From contig JADKGA010000001.1 in NCBI GenBank assembly GCA_016717165.1, positions 284,128 through 348,127 of the forward strand: a stretch of DNA of 64,000 nt, given 5' to 3'. This DNA is from Candidatus Lutibacillus vidarii (lineage in GTDB: Bacteria > Actinomycetota > Actinomycetes > Actinomycetales > Dermatophilaceae). The notes below the pieces were generated by a model. It searched no databases and was not told the DNA's origin. It saw only the letters and a list, made by a program, of their open reading frames with translations. Shown piece by piece: positions 46,846 to 57,600 of the stretch. A program made the translations under genes and the position numbers. Every line of letters starts with the position of its first letter. The stretch's first letter is position 1.

Positions 46846-47126
46846 ATCGGCCCCTTCAGTCGTGGTCGGCGCCAGTCCCGCACGTGCCAGAAGGGTATGC
46901 CGTCCCCCGCGTACGGCGCCCCCACGGCTCGCCTGCACGCCTGGCCGGGTTGTGCCTGCGGGTGGTGAGCCGGCGGCCCCACAGGCCCCGTCGCGAGATC
47001 CGGGATGGGCGAATTCAGTTCGGGGGCAATGGATCAGGACGAAGGGCACCGTACAGCGCCCAGCCGTCGTGACACCCTGGAACTGGGGACACCCACCTCA
47101 CGCGAATCGCGGAGGGGAGGTCAGCC
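46846..47126. other. Divergent intergenic region
   Basis: 281 bp between ltrA and the HAD-ATPase gene. It has a GGTATGCC motif near 46893 and CGCGAATCGCG at 47101-47111 next to the GGAGGGGAGG ribosome site. No gene is evident. Confidence 0.5.
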
Positions 47127-48863
47127 ATGTCCCGCAGGTTGCACGCCCTGGCCGTCGATCTCGACGGCACCTTGACCCACAACGGCCTCATCGCGCCGGC
47201 CACCCTCGACGCCCTGCGCCAGATCCGCGGCGAGGGGGTCGCGACGATCCTCGTCACGGGGCGCTCCCGCGAGGACCTGGGCCGCTACTTCCCCCGCCTG
47301 ACCGAGCACTTCGACGCCGTCGTCACCGACAACGGGTGCGTCCTCGCGGTCGGCGGGGTGAGCCAGTACCTGGCAGAGCCCGTCGATGAGCGGCTCCGCT
47401 GGGCGATGGTCGGAGCGGGCATCGAGCTCGAGGTCGGCGACTGTCTGCTCTCCTGCGATGGCGCGCACCGGCATCTGGTGGTGGAGCTGATCGAGCACTT
47501 CGGCCTGGACGCCCAGCTGCTGCTCAACCGCGGCCGGCTCATGGTGCTGCCGGCCGGGGTGACTAAGGCCACCGGCCTGCTCGCTGCCCTGCACCGGCTC
47601 GGCCTCTCCCGGCACAATGCCATGGCGGTCGGCGACGCCGAGAACGACCTCGCCATGCTCACCACGGCGCAGATGGGCGTCGCGGTCGCCAACGCGGCCC
47701 CGAGTGTCAAGGCGGTGGCCGACCTCGTCCTCGAGGCCCCGGACGGCGAGGGGGTGCGCCGCCTCCTCACCCAGGACTGGCAGGGCACCTGGGCCGCCCG
47801 GCAGAAGCACACGCGCGACGACCTGACGATCGGCCGGTTCGAGGACGGGGAGGCGGCGTGTGTGCCGGCGACGACACCGAACATCCTCATCAGCGGGGAG
47901 AGTGGGAGCGGCAAGTCCTATCTCGCCGGCCTGCTCGTCGAGGCGCTGAGCGCCCTCGACTTCCGGGTCCTCGTCGTCGACATCGAGGGCGACTACCTCG
48001 GGCTGCGCCATCTGCCCGATGTCGTCGTCTTCAGCGGCCACGAGCCGCCGGACGAGCTGGTCCTTGAGTCGATCATGCGCTGGGGCGGGCAGTCGGTCGT
48101 CGTCGACCTGTCCGTGGTAGACCGCGCGGTCGCCGCGGCATATCTCGCCCGGCTCCCGGGCCTCATCGCCTCCTTGCGAGAACTCAGCGGTATGCCGCAC
48201 TGGGTCATCCTCGACGAGGCGCATTCGTCGCTGGGGTCCGGCGGGACGATGGAGGGCGCGCTGGGCAGCGCCGACGAGGGCTTCGTCTTCGTCACCTACC
48301 GTCCGGGCGACCTGCCCCGCGCGGACGTCCCGCTCGTCGGTGCCGTCATCTCGGTCCATGGTGTGCCGCCCGGCGCGGACCACTCCGATGCGACGCTGCG
48401 CCTGGGGGATGGACCGGCCCGCACCTTCGTCGCCGACCCCAGGCAGACCTCGCATGCTCGGCACTGGCACAAGTACACCGCGCTGCCGATGACGGCCAGT
48501 CACTGGTTCACCTTCACCGACACCGACGGACGCGAGGTCGCCGTCGCGCACAGCGTCGCCGAGTTCGCGCACCTGCTCCGCGAGCTGCCGTATGCCGTCG
48601 TGCGTCGGCATGTCCACCGCGGGGACGTCTCCCGGTGGATCGCCGACCTCGGGTCTCGCGAGCTGGAGGTGGCCGTCCGTGAGGTTGCTGACCCGCCGAG
48701 GTGGCCCGCCGATGGCGACCCCGAGTCGGGAGCGGGCTTGGCCGACACCATCTCGTCGCGGCTGGTCGACGGACTGATCGACCGTCGTTCGCCGCCCACC
48801 GCTGACGCGCCGGATCGCACCCCCAGCGACGCGCCCGACGACGCAGCGCCAGGGATCAGCTGA
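47127..48863 (+). CDS. HAD phosphatase fused to a HerA/FtsK-like P-loop ATPase
   Basis: 578 residues. Residues 1-215 form a Cof-type HAD hydrolase: LAVDLDGTLTHNGLI (nucleophile Asp), TILVTGRSRED, TKATGLLAAL and the last motif AVGDAENDLAML. Residues 245-440 form a P-loop ATPase: NILISGESGSGKSYLAGLLV (Walker A), VLVVDIEGDY and HWVILDEAHSSLGS (Walker B). A poorly conserved 130-residue tail follows. Both halves have intact active-site residues. The combination suggests an ATPase regulated by or coupled to a sugar-phosphate-type phosphatase, but I know no assigned function. It converges with the next gene, overlapping by 8 bp. Confidence 0.85.
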   Translation: MSRRLHALAVDLDGTLTHNGLIAPATLDALRQIRGEGVATILVTGRSREDLGRYFPRLTEHFDAVVTDNGCVLAVGGVSQYLAEPVDERLRWAMVGAGIELEVGDCLLSCDGAHRHLVVELIEHFGLDAQLLLNRGRLMVLPAGVTKATGLLAALHRLGLSRHNAMAVGDAENDLAMLTTAQMGVAVANAAPSVKAVADLVLEAPDGEGVRRLLTQDWQGTWAARQKHTRDDLTIGRFEDGEAACVPATTPNILISGESGSGKSYLAGLLVEALSALDFRVLVVDIEGDYLGLRHLPDVVVFSGHEPPDELVLESIMRWGGQSVVVDLSVVDRAVAAAYLARLPGLIASLRELSGMPHWVILDEAHSSLGSGGTMEGALGSADEGFVFVTYRPGDLPRADVPLVGAVISVHGVPPGADHSDATLRLGDGPARTFVADPRQTSHARHWHKYTALPMTASHWFTFTDTDGREVAVAHSVAEFAHLLRELPYAVVRRHVHRGDVSRWIADLGSRELEVAVREVADPPRWPADGDPESGAGLADTISSRLVDGLIDRRSPPTADAPDRTPSDAPDDAAPGIS

Positions 48864-49995
48864 TCCGGACCTTGGCGTCCAGACGGGGCAGCTCGACAAA
48901 GGTCTGGCCCGGCGCCATCTGCAGCGGTGAGCCGTCGTCGAGGACGAGCTCGAAGAGCGTCTCGACGGCGCCCTTGGACCACGTCCCGGTGACGTACTTG
49001 CCGCCGTGCGCGTACACGAAGGTCCCGGAGGCCTTGATGATGTCGTGGACCGGCTCCTCGTGACCCTTGCCGGCGTAGAGCTTGGCGAACCGCTGGCCGG
49101 CCCGGATGACCAGGACGTTGTCGGTGGCGACCCGTGTGCCGTTGGCCAGGATGTGCGGCCCCCAGGGCATGCTCCGCAGGTACCGACGGCTCGGTGCGTC
49201 ATACGAATATGACATGTCGTAGCTCTCACCGGGTTTCCAGGGGACGGCCACCTTGGTGGCCGGGCGGCCGGTCACGGTGCTGACCGCGGTGGGGTCACCG
49301 GTGAACGGCAGATAGGGTCGGCTCGGCCCCGAGGTGAAGGACCGGGCCCGCTTGGCGAGGACGTCGGGGCGGCAGACGACCGCCCGGTCGTAGTACGTGA
49401 CGCCGCCGATCGAGCGGACTCTGGACCCGTCGATCGAGTAGGACCCGGTGCCCTGCGTCGCCAGATAGGTCAGGTTGCCGTCGACATACTGACCGAAGCT
49501 CTTGATGTAGTCCACGACCCACGGCGCCGCCCCGGTGCTGCCGATGGTGACCCCGATCGGGGCGAGCAGCGGGACGTCGACCGGCCGCATCGAGCGCACC
49601 GGTGCCGCCGCGTGCGGCAGCGTCGAATGGAACAGCGGCATGAGCCGGGTGCTGCTGTTGCCCGCCGCGTCGACATACCCCTCGAGCTCGACGAAGACGA
49701 TGTCGGCAGCGTCGAGCCCGACCTGGGGATGCTCACCCTTGTTGTCGGGCACCTTCACCGCGATGGGCGTATGCCGCCCTGCGGCCGGGTCCTCCATGAG
49801 GACCCCGGTCAGCGGCCACCGGGGCCGCGGGTCGACCGACGGCGTGGCGCTCGTCGTGGTGGTCGAGGGCGGCAGGGACGTCGGACCTGCGCTGGTCGGT
49901 GCGGGACCTGGGGTGGTCGAGGTGCAGCCGGCGGCAGTGAGCCCGGCCGCCCCGACCATGCCGAGGATGAGCGACCGGCGGTCGATCTGGGTCAT
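48856..49995 (-). CDS. DUF3048 (YerB-like) lipoprotein with Tat-like signal
   Basis: 379 residues. MTQIDRRSLILGMVGAAGLT followed by AAGC gives a twin-arginine-like signal with a lipobox, so it should be lipid-anchored outside the membrane. A Pro/Thr/Ser-rich linker leads to the two-part DUF3048 domain: PIAVKVPDNKGEHPQVGLDA, then DIVFVELEGYVDAAGNSSTR, and in the C-terminal half YAHGGKYVTGTWSKGAVETL. YerB-like proteins have no established function; a wall-related role is suspected. Confidence 0.9.
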   Translation of the reverse strand: MTQIDRRSLILGMVGAAGLTAAGCTSTTPGPAPTSAGPTSLPPSTTTTSATPSVDPRPRWPLTGVLMEDPAAGRHTPIAVKVPDNKGEHPQVGLDAADIVFVELEGYVDAAGNSSTRLMPLFHSTLPHAAAPVRSMRPVDVPLLAPIGVTIGSTGAAPWVVDYIKSFGQYVDGNLTYLATQGTGSYSIDGSRVRSIGGVTYYDRAVVCRPDVLAKRARSFTSGPSRPYLPFTGDPTAVSTVTGRPATKVAVPWKPGESYDMSYSYDAPSRRYLRSMPWGPHILANGTRVATDNVLVIRAGQRFAKLYAGKGHEEPVHDIIKASGTFVYAHGGKYVTGTWSKGAVETLFELVLDDGSPLQMAPGQTFVELPRLDAKVRIS

Positions 49996-50056
49996 CGTGA
50001 GTCTTCCCCCTGGTTGGCGTGGGACGGGTTGGCCGTCGGTGGCACTGGCCGGCCGC

Positions 50057-50206
50057 CTAGGCCGAGGTCTCCCCGCCCTCTGCGGCGTTCGCCGAGTCAC
50101 CCTGCACGGCAGAGATATTGACCATCCACTCGATGCCGTACTTGTACGTCATCGCCTCGCGGGTGTTGCCGGCGAAGTTGAGGTACGGGTTCACCGTGAT
50201 GGCCAT
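50057..50206 (-). pseudogene. Internally deleted PhnB/VOC-family remnant, 49 residues
   Basis: ATG 50206 with a GAAGGAG ribosome site. It reads MAITVNPYLNFAGNTREAMT, the start of PhnB-like glyoxalase-fold proteins, and passes directly to YKYGIEWMVNIS, the way such proteins end. About 100 middle residues are missing and the join is in frame. A 17-residue acidic tail follows. It is short and lacks the metal ligands, so it is probably a deletion product that may still be translated. Confidence 0.6.
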
Positions 50207-50309
50207 GGGGGCTCCTTCGGGTGGGGGCGGCCGGGTGTCCGCCGTCGGTCAGGGGGTGCGGTGGCTCGTACCGGAGGCATCCGCGACCCATGATGACGCA
50301 CCGACCTGG

Positions 50310-51713
50310 TCACAGCGCCGGGTGGGTGTCGGCCCAGGGATGCGCGCGCTCGAGCTGCCCCGCGGCGGCGAAGATCGTGTCCTCCCGCCCCGGCGCCGCG
50401 ACCAGCTGGATGGCCAGCGGCAGACCGGTGGCGTCGTCGAAGCCCGCCGGCACGGACGCGGCCGGGTTTCCGGTGAGATTCCACAGCGAGGTGTAGGAGA
50501 TCATCGGCACCGACGCGAGCTGAGCGGCCATGCTCGACCGCCCGGTGAGCCGCCCGATCGGCGGGGCGACGGTGGTCATCGTCGGCATGAGGAAGAGGTC
50601 GCAGTCGTCGAACTGGGCGACGACGGCTGCCTCGAGATCGCCTGCGGCACGCTCGGCGGCGGCCACCCGGGACGGCGTCGCGACGTACCGGCCGATCGCC
50701 ATGGTCTGCTGTGTCCGCCGCTCAAGCAGCTCGGGGCGGGAGACATAGGCCCGTTCGGCCCGCACCGAGGCGTAGAAGAGCACCGGGAAGGCCCAGGGGT
50801 TGCTCGGGACCCGGACTCGGCCGGGCGCGACGTCATGGCCGAGCGCGGCCAGCTTGTGGGCCGTCGCCTCGACCGCGGCCGCGACCTCGGGGCTGGGGTG
50901 CTGGCCCGGGACCAGCGGCCGGGTGGTCCACCGGATCCGCAGCCGCGGCGGGTCCGTGGTCGCCGCAGCGACATACGAGCCGGTGGGGGGAGCGGCCCGG
51001 AAGCGGTCCAGCGGGGTGGCCCCGTGGAGGACGTCGTGGACCAGCGCGCTGTCGAGAACGGTCCGGGTCAGTGGCCCGGTCGTGCCGAGGATGCCCCACA
51101 GGTCCGGGCTGGGCGAGGTCGACACCCGGCCGCGCTGGGCCTTGAGGCCGAAGAGCCCGCACGCGGCGGCCGGGATCCGGATCGACCCGCCGCCGTCGCC
51201 GCCGATCGCGACCGGGACCATCCCGCTGGCGACCGCGACGGCCGAGCCGCCGCTCGACCCGCCCGGTGACCGCCGCCGGTCCCACGGGTTCGCCGTCATG
51301 CCCCAGTCGCCCTCGGTGAACGGGAACTGGCCGAACTCGGGCATGTTCGTCTTGCCGATGACGATCGCTCCGGCCGCCCGCAGCCGGCGGACCACCTCCG
51401 CGTCGGCAGCGGCGGGGGCCGGGTTGGCCCGCCCGCCGTAGGTTGTCGGCAGGCCGGTGACGGCGACCTCTTCCTTGATCGCCACCGGTATGCCGTGCAG
51501 CGGCCGGTCCGGGCTCGGTCCCTCGGCGTCGGCCGCCTCGGCTTCACGCAGGGCAGCCTCGCGGCGGACAACGCTGAAGGCCCGCAGCCCAGCGTCGAAG
51601 GCGTCGATCCGGTGCAGCGCCGCCTCGACGGCGTCGACGGCGGTGAGCTCACCGCGGCGGATGTGCTCGGCGAGCTCGGCCGCGGGGAGATAGTCGAAAG
51701 CAGGGTCGGTCAC
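50310..51713 (-). CDS. Amidase, amidase-signature family
   Basis: 467 residues from GTG 51713. The Ser-cisSer-Lys triad is visible: Lys in GIPVAIKEEV, Ser in RRSPGGSSGGSAVAVASGMV and the nucleophile Ser in GGDGGGSIRIPAA. LHGIPVAIKEEVAVTGLPTT and IGKTNMPEFGQFPF are standard for the family. It could act on small amides; it lacks partners that would suggest GatA. The GTG overlaps the stop of the sigma/anti-sigma gene (GTGA), so the two are cotranscribed. Confidence 0.93.
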   Translation of the reverse strand: MTDPAFDYLPAAELAEHIRRGELTAVDAVEAALHRIDAFDAGLRAFSVVRREAALREAEAADAEGPSPDRPLHGIPVAIKEEVAVTGLPTTYGGRANPAPAAADAEVVRRLRAAGAIVIGKTNMPEFGQFPFTEGDWGMTANPWDRRRSPGGSSGGSAVAVASGMVPVAIGGDGGGSIRIPAAACGLFGLKAQRGRVSTSPSPDLWGILGTTGPLTRTVLDSALVHDVLHGATPLDRFRAAPPTGSYVAAATTDPPRLRIRWTTRPLVPGQHPSPEVAAAVEATAHKLAALGHDVAPGRVRVPSNPWAFPVLFYASVRAERAYVSRPELLERRTQQTMAIGRYVATPSRVAAAERAAGDLEAAVVAQFDDCDLFLMPTMTTVAPPIGRLTGRSSMAAQLASVPMISYTSLWNLTGNPAASVPAGFDDATGLPLAIQLVAAPGREDTIFAAAGQLERAHPWADTHPAL

Positions 51714-52476
51714 AGACGTACCGTATGCCGCTCCAGGCGCGCAACGAGCTCGGGTGGGACGACCGAGTCGGGGTCGCGCAGCCGGCCGAGGCCCTCGCGG
51801 ACGCCGACCAGACCGGCATACAGGGGAGGGCAGGTGGGGCACTGGCCGAGGTGACGTTCCAGGACGGCCCGTTCGTCGCTGCCCAGCTCGCCGTCGAGGT
51901 AGTCGCCGACCTTTGCGCGGGCCGACCAGCAGCGCATCGGGACGCCCTTGAGGGCCTCGCGGCGCTCGGTCGCGCCGGCGAGGGCGGAGACGAGCATCAT
52001 CCGTCCCCGCCGGACTCGTTGCTTGGCCGCAGCGAGGGAGACCTCCTGGACCGCGCCGACCTGGGCCGCAGTCCACCCCTCGACGTCGTGGAGGACGACC
52101 GCGGAGCGGTAGGTCGCCGGCAGCCGGACCAGGGCGTCGCGCAGCTCGTCGGCCAGCTCGGAGCGCTCGACGACGGTCTGGGCGTCGACGGTGTACTCGT
52201 CCAGACGCCAGCGGGCCTCGACCGCATCCGCGAGGGTGTCGTCGTCGACCGGCTGGTCATGCCGGGCTCGGACGATGTCGACGAAGCGGTGGTGCATGAG
52301 CCGGTGCAGCCAGGTGGCCAGGGAGGACTCGCCGCGGAAGCCTCGCCGCGTTCGAGGGCGCGCACGACGGTGTCCTGGACGAGGTCCTGGGCTTCGTCGG
52401 CATTGTGGGTCAGCGCCCTGGCGTAGCGCAGCAGCCCCGGCACCTCCGCAGCGATGAGCTCTGCCGTGACGCGCAT
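51710..52476 (-). CDS. ECF sigma factor continuous with a zinc-finger anti-sigma domain, one frameshift
   Basis: ATG 52476. Sigma region 2 (YARALTHNADEAQDLVQDTV) lies in the first frame. At about 52337 one G is missing in what should be GEAFRGESSLATWLHRL, after which the rest is in another frame: region 4 (LPATYRSAVVLHDVEGWTAA) and then, without a stop, an anti-sigma zinc-finger domain (RAKVGDYLDGELGSDERAVL, ERHLGQCPTCPPLYAGL, with His and two Cys). An internal ATG in GVPMRCWSARAK could start a separate anti-sigma protein. The repaired product would be about 255 residues. Confidence 0.82.
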
Positions 52477-52548
52477 AGGGCCACGGTACCGGGGGCGGCA
52501 CCGTGGCCCTATGCGTTGGGGGGACGGGGAGGGGCGAGGTGAGGACGA

Positions 52549-52749
52549 CTACTTCTTCGTCGTGATGCCGAAGATGCGGTAGAGCGGGCAGAAGCTGACG
52601 ACGGAGGTCAGCGCCATGATGGCGGCCACGACGAGCAGGACGATGCCGAGCGGCTTGCCGAGGCCGACGACGAAGGCCGCGATGAGGGCGAGAGGGGCGA
52701 TGACGAACAGGCGCAGCTTCTTGTCTGCGGCTCCCATGTTGGGGGTCAT
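52549..52749 (-). CDS. DUF2892 small inner-membrane protein
   Basis: 66 residues: a short charged N-terminus and two hydrophobic helices (LFVIAPLALIAAFVVGLGK and GIVLLVVAAIMALTSVVSF), ending CPLYRIFGITTKK. This CPLY-x-hydrophobic-G ending is typical of DUF2892/YgaP-like proteins, often found with rhodanese or sulfur genes, although none is adjacent here. Confidence 0.88.
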   Translation of the reverse strand: MTPNMGAADKKLRLFVIAPLALIAAFVVGLGKPLGIVLLVVAAIMALTSVVSFCPLYRIFGITTKK

Positions 52750-52946
52750 GACGGCGGTCTCCTTGGTGAGTGGTGCGACACCGCATGGACGGGCGACGGG
52801 CCCTGCGGGATACCGGTCTCGGGTGTGACCTGTGTCTCGGCCAGGGTCGGCCCTCGGAGTTCAGGTGACGAACGACCTGTTGCGACATACGCGTCGATCC
52901 GTTGGACTGTGCCAGGTATGCACCGGTGCTGACCTTCGGAGGACCA

Positions 52947-54603
52947 ATGACGACCCAGCCAGCCCTGTCCCACGCCATCGCGGAGACCACGCCCGCGCTC
53001 CTCGACGAGACCATCGGTGACAACTTCGACGCGACGGTGGCGCGGGTGCCGGACCGGGACGCGATGGTCGAGTTCGAGAGTGGGCGGCGCTGGACGTATG
53101 CCGAGCTGCGCCGCGACGTCGACCTGCTGGCCCGCGCGCTGCTCGCCGACGGGGTGGCCAAGGGCGACCGGGTCGGGATCTGGGCGCCGAACTGCGCCGA
53201 GTGGACGCTGGTCCAGTACGCGACGGCGAAGATCGGCGCGATCCTCGTCAATATCAACCCGGCCTACCGCACCCACGAGCTGAAGTACGTGATGAACCAG
53301 GCGGGCATCTCCTATCTCGTCAGCGCCGCCGCCTTCAAGACGAGCAACTATGTCGCGATGATCGAGGAGATCCGCTCGGAGTGCTTCGACCTGCGCCAGG
53401 TCGTCATCATCGGGCAGGCGTCGTGGGACGAGCTGGTCGCCAAGGCCTCGTCGGTCAGCGCCGAGGAGCTCGCCCGGGTGCAAGCCGAGCTGCGGCCCTC
53501 CGACGCGATCAACATCCAGTACACCTCCGGCACCACGGGGTTCCCCAAGGGCGCGACCCTGTCGCACCACAACATCCTCAACAACGGCTACCTGGTCGGC
53601 GAGGTCTGCCGCTACACCGAGGCCGACCGGATCTGCATCCCGGTGCCCTTCTACCACTGCTTCGGGATGGTCATGGGCAATCTCGCGGCCACCTCGCACG
53701 GCTCGTGCATGGTCATCCCCGCTCCCGGGTTCGACCCCGCGATCACCTTGGCCGCGACGGCGGCGGAGAAGTGCACCTCGCTGTATGGCGTGCCGACGAT
53801 GTTCATCGCCGAGTGGGCCCTGCCAACCATCGGCGACTACGACCTGTCGACCGTGCGCACCGGCATCATGGCCGGCTCGCCGTGCCCTGCCTCGATGATG
53901 ACCAAGCTCATCGACGCCGGGATCGACGAGATGACGATCTGCTACGGCATGACCGAGACCTCACCGGTGTCGACGCAGACCCGCACCGACGACTCCTTCG
54001 ACCAGAAGGTCAACACCGTCGGTCGGGCCGGCCCGCACCTCGAGATCAAGATCGTCGACCCGGTCTCCGGCGAGACGCTGCCGCGCGCGGGTGCCCGGGG
54101 AGTTCATGACCTCGGGGTACTCGGTCATGCTCGGCTACTGGAACGAGCCGGACAAGACCGCCGAGGCGCTCGTCGACGGCTGGATGAAGACCGGTGACCT
54201 CGCCGTGATGCACGAGGACGGTTATGTCGAGATCACCGGCCGGATCAAGGACATGGTCATCCGCGGTGGCGAGAATATCTACCCCCGCGAGATCGAGGAG
54301 TTCCTCTACACCCACCCCGACATCCTCGACGCGCAGGTGATCGGTGTGCCGGACGAGAAGTATGGCGAGGAGCTGTGCGCGTGGATCCGGATGCGTGAGG
54401 GCGCCGAGCCGCTCGACGCCGCCGCCATTAGGGCCTTCGCCACCGGCAAGCTCGCCCACTACAAGATCCCGCGGTACGTCCAGATCGTCGAGGAGTTCCC
54501 GATGACGGTCACCGGGAAGGTCCGCAAGATCGAGATGCGCGAGAAGACCATCGCCGCACTCCACCTCGGGACGGGCCACGGAGCCGGGGACACCCCCGTC
54601 TGA
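52947..54603 (+). CDS. AMP-binding acyl-CoA synthetase, one frameshift
   Basis: ATG 52947 with GGAGGACC upstream; about 552 residues if repaired. Motifs: the P-loop INIQYTSGTTGFPKGATLSH, YGMTETSPVS (adenine-binding), and after the shift GYWNEPDKTAEALVDGWMKTGDLA, GRIKDMVIRGGENIYPREIE and the catalytic Lys in MTVTGKVRKIEM. It should activate medium or long fatty acids to acyl-CoA. The frame breaks at about 54088 in the stretch that should read AEPGEFMTSGY; one base is lost in a GC-rich run. The rest is intact. Confidence 0.88.
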
Positions 54604-54668
54604 CCCTGACCTGGCTGCGCTGTTCCCGGTTCGTCGTATGACGGGCCCGGGCCCTCGGCCTCGCCGCG

Positions 54669-57600
54669 CTATCGGCGGAAGGCGAGGGCGTCGAGGATGA
54701 GGAGGGGTCGCCCGCTCGTCCCGAGGTTGGTCACGGTGATGGTATGTCTGCCGTAGGGGACGGTGATGGTGGCCAGGGTTTGCCGGTATGCCGCGGTGGC
54801 ACCGTACGCGTCGATGGTGGCTTGGAGGACCCCGTCGATGGTGACCGTGGCCTTCCCGCACGTGCTGGCCCGAACGCCGACGACACTGACCTGGTCGGTC
54901 CAGGCGGCCACGGTGACCTTGGCTCCGGCGGCGGAGGTGAGCCGGTACGTGCCGCTGTAGTAGCGACTGTCCGATTCCGCCGTCCAGCTGCCGGTGTAGC
55001 CGAAGCTGGTGGCGCGGTCGTCAACCGGCATGGTGACGGTGAACCACGGCGACCAGGCCCCGACGGTGCCATAGCTGTCGGTGGCTCGCGCCTGGACCTG
55101 GTACACGCCGCTGACTGATCCTGTGAGCGTGGCGGACGTGGTCGTGGTCTTCGTGAACCAGGTCGTGGGGGTGGTGTAGCCGCGGACCCCGGTCGGGGAC
55201 AAGGTGACCGAGCGGAACTGGACGTCATACGTGATCGCGGTCCCGGAAGGGGCTCCGGGGGTGGCCCATGTGAGGGGTGGCTTGAGGGGCGGTCCAGGTC
55301 GGGGTCGACAAGGGGGGCACCGGCCACTGTCGCGGAGCATGCGGTGCTGGTGAAACTGAGGGTCCAGGAGGCCGGGCCGGTGAGGACGTACCCGGTCTTC
55401 GCCCGGGCCGTGACGAGGACTGTGCCCACACCGGCGTAGGTGCCGGCCCTCTTGACGAGACCGCCGACGAGGTAGTCCACCCCGGTCACCGACGGGATCG
55501 TGTAGGTGTCCTTGACCGTCCCGCACCCGTCGGCTCGGCCGGGAGGCGTCGGCATCGCACCGAGGAAGAGCTGGCCGAGGGTCGTCAGGCCGGTGGTGGA
55601 CGGGGCCCAGGCTCCCGTGAAGGCGAGCCACTTGTGGGCCAGCGCTCCGGAGGTCGTCACGGCAAACATGGCCAGGTAGGCGGGGGCAGCGCCATACGGC
55701 GGACGGACCACCACGAAGGGTGGGCTGAACAGTCCGGACCCGAGGATCTCGGTCCCGGTCCCCAATGGGGCCCAGGTCCCGCTCAGCGGGAACCACTTGT
55801 GGCCGAGTCCGCCGGAGGTGGTCCGGTAGAGGACCTCCATCGTCGCCGGCTCCCCACCGTATGGCGGTCGTAGCGCCGCCGCCGGCACGCCGGCCACGCC
55901 GGAGGCCAGCACCTCGAAGCCGGTCGCCGAGGGGGCCCACGAGCCGCCGAAGGGGAGCCACTTGTGGAGCAGTGCGCCAGTGCTGCTGGTGGCGAAGACA
56001 TCGAGGTATGCCGTTGCAGCGCCATACGCCGGTCGGACCACCGCAGACGGCGAGCTGAGCACGCCGGTCCCCAGGAGCTCAGTTCCGGTGGCAGACGGCA
56101 ACCAGGTCCCGGTGAGGGGAAGCCACTTTGGCCCAGCGCGCCAGTGGTGGTGCGGTAGAAAACATCCATGGTCGCCGGTGCGCCGGCAAACGTGGGGCGG
56201 AGCACTGCGGTCGGCTTCCCGACCACCCCTGACGCCAGCACCTCGACACCGGTCCCCGAGGGTGTCCACGCTCCCGTGAGCGGGAGCCACTTGTGGATGA
56301 GCTGCCCCGAGGTGGTGGTGGCGTAGACGTCGAGAACCGCGGGGCTGTCGCCATCCGCCGGCCTGACCACCGCTGCGGGGTCACTGGCGAGCCCGCTGCC
56401 AAGAAGCTCGGTGCCGGTGACGGACGGCTGCCAGGCCCCGCCCAGGGGGAGCCACTGGTGGCCCAGCCCGCCCGAGGTGGTGCGGTAGAAGACGTCAACG
56501 GCGGGGGGTGCGCTGCCCGAGGCGGGGCGCAGCACGGTTGTCGGCGTTCCGGCGACGGCAGAGCCCAGCGACTCCACACCGCTGACCGGGGAGCCACCCC
56601 CCGCTGAGGGGGGAGCCACTTGTGGACGAGCTGGCTTGTGGCGTTCGTGGCGTAGACGTCCATCGTCGGCGGGTCCGCGCCATATGCCGTTCTGATGACG
56701 GCGGAGGTGGACTCGCCGGCCAAGACCGGGCACCCGCCGGAGCCGACCGGCCCGGCCTGCGCTGGGCAGGCGTCGCCCCCCGTCCGGGACGGTGTCTGCG
56801 TCCCGGTCGCCGCTGCTCGGGCCGGTGGTTGCGCCGTCGACGGCGTCGTTGTCGATATTGATCGTCACCCCGCCGTAGCTCTCGGTGTGGTCTCCCCGGT
56901 ACTGGTGGACCCGCCGATGGGGCCAGAGCGCGTCGGGGATGTCGGGTCACCGACGGTCGTGTTCCGCCCGTCCCAGTGGGCGTTCCAGATGCCGTCAGGC
57001 AGGTGGAAGGAGCTGTCGGCGCTCCACTGGACGAGGTTGGTCATCAGGGATCCAGCCGAGCCGTAGACACCCGACACATATCCGCGCGCGTGCAGTCGGA
57101 CGGTCCAGGCGTTGACGAATGTCTTGACCGCGAGCACGCACCCGGAGTTGGTGATGTCGTAGCCCTCCATGTCGTAGTAGACGGGGTGGCCCGCGTTGGC
57201 GGCCAGCCCGGAGGCTGGCCATGATGTTCGCCGCGTCATCGGCGGCGGCGGTCCCCTGGGTCGCGGCCGTGGCCGGGTCGATCCGACGGGAGAATGGGGC
57301 GCAGCTGGCCTGCAGGCCGACATATGTCGGGATGAGCCGCCAGCCTTGGGTGTGGACGGCGGTGACCCAGGCCGCGGAGAGGTTCGCCTGGGCGCAGCCT
57401 CGGTTGATGCCGCCAATGTAGACATTCGCGGAGCGGTAGGGCGAGGCCAGCCAGGACCTCATCTGGCTCGTGCTTGGTGCCGCGCAGGTGTCGAAGCCGC
57501 CCCCGGTCGTCGTGATCGCCGGGGGCGGGGCGGCCTGGGTCGGGGCGTCGGACGCGGGCTCCTGCGGCATGGAGGGCAGTGTCGGGGGCGCGACGGCGAG

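Noticed and set aside
47121..49229. Minus-strand 702-codon frame across the HAD-ATPase gene
   Set aside because: Antisense to a gene with intact HAD and Walker motifs, and it would overlap the DUF3048 gene.
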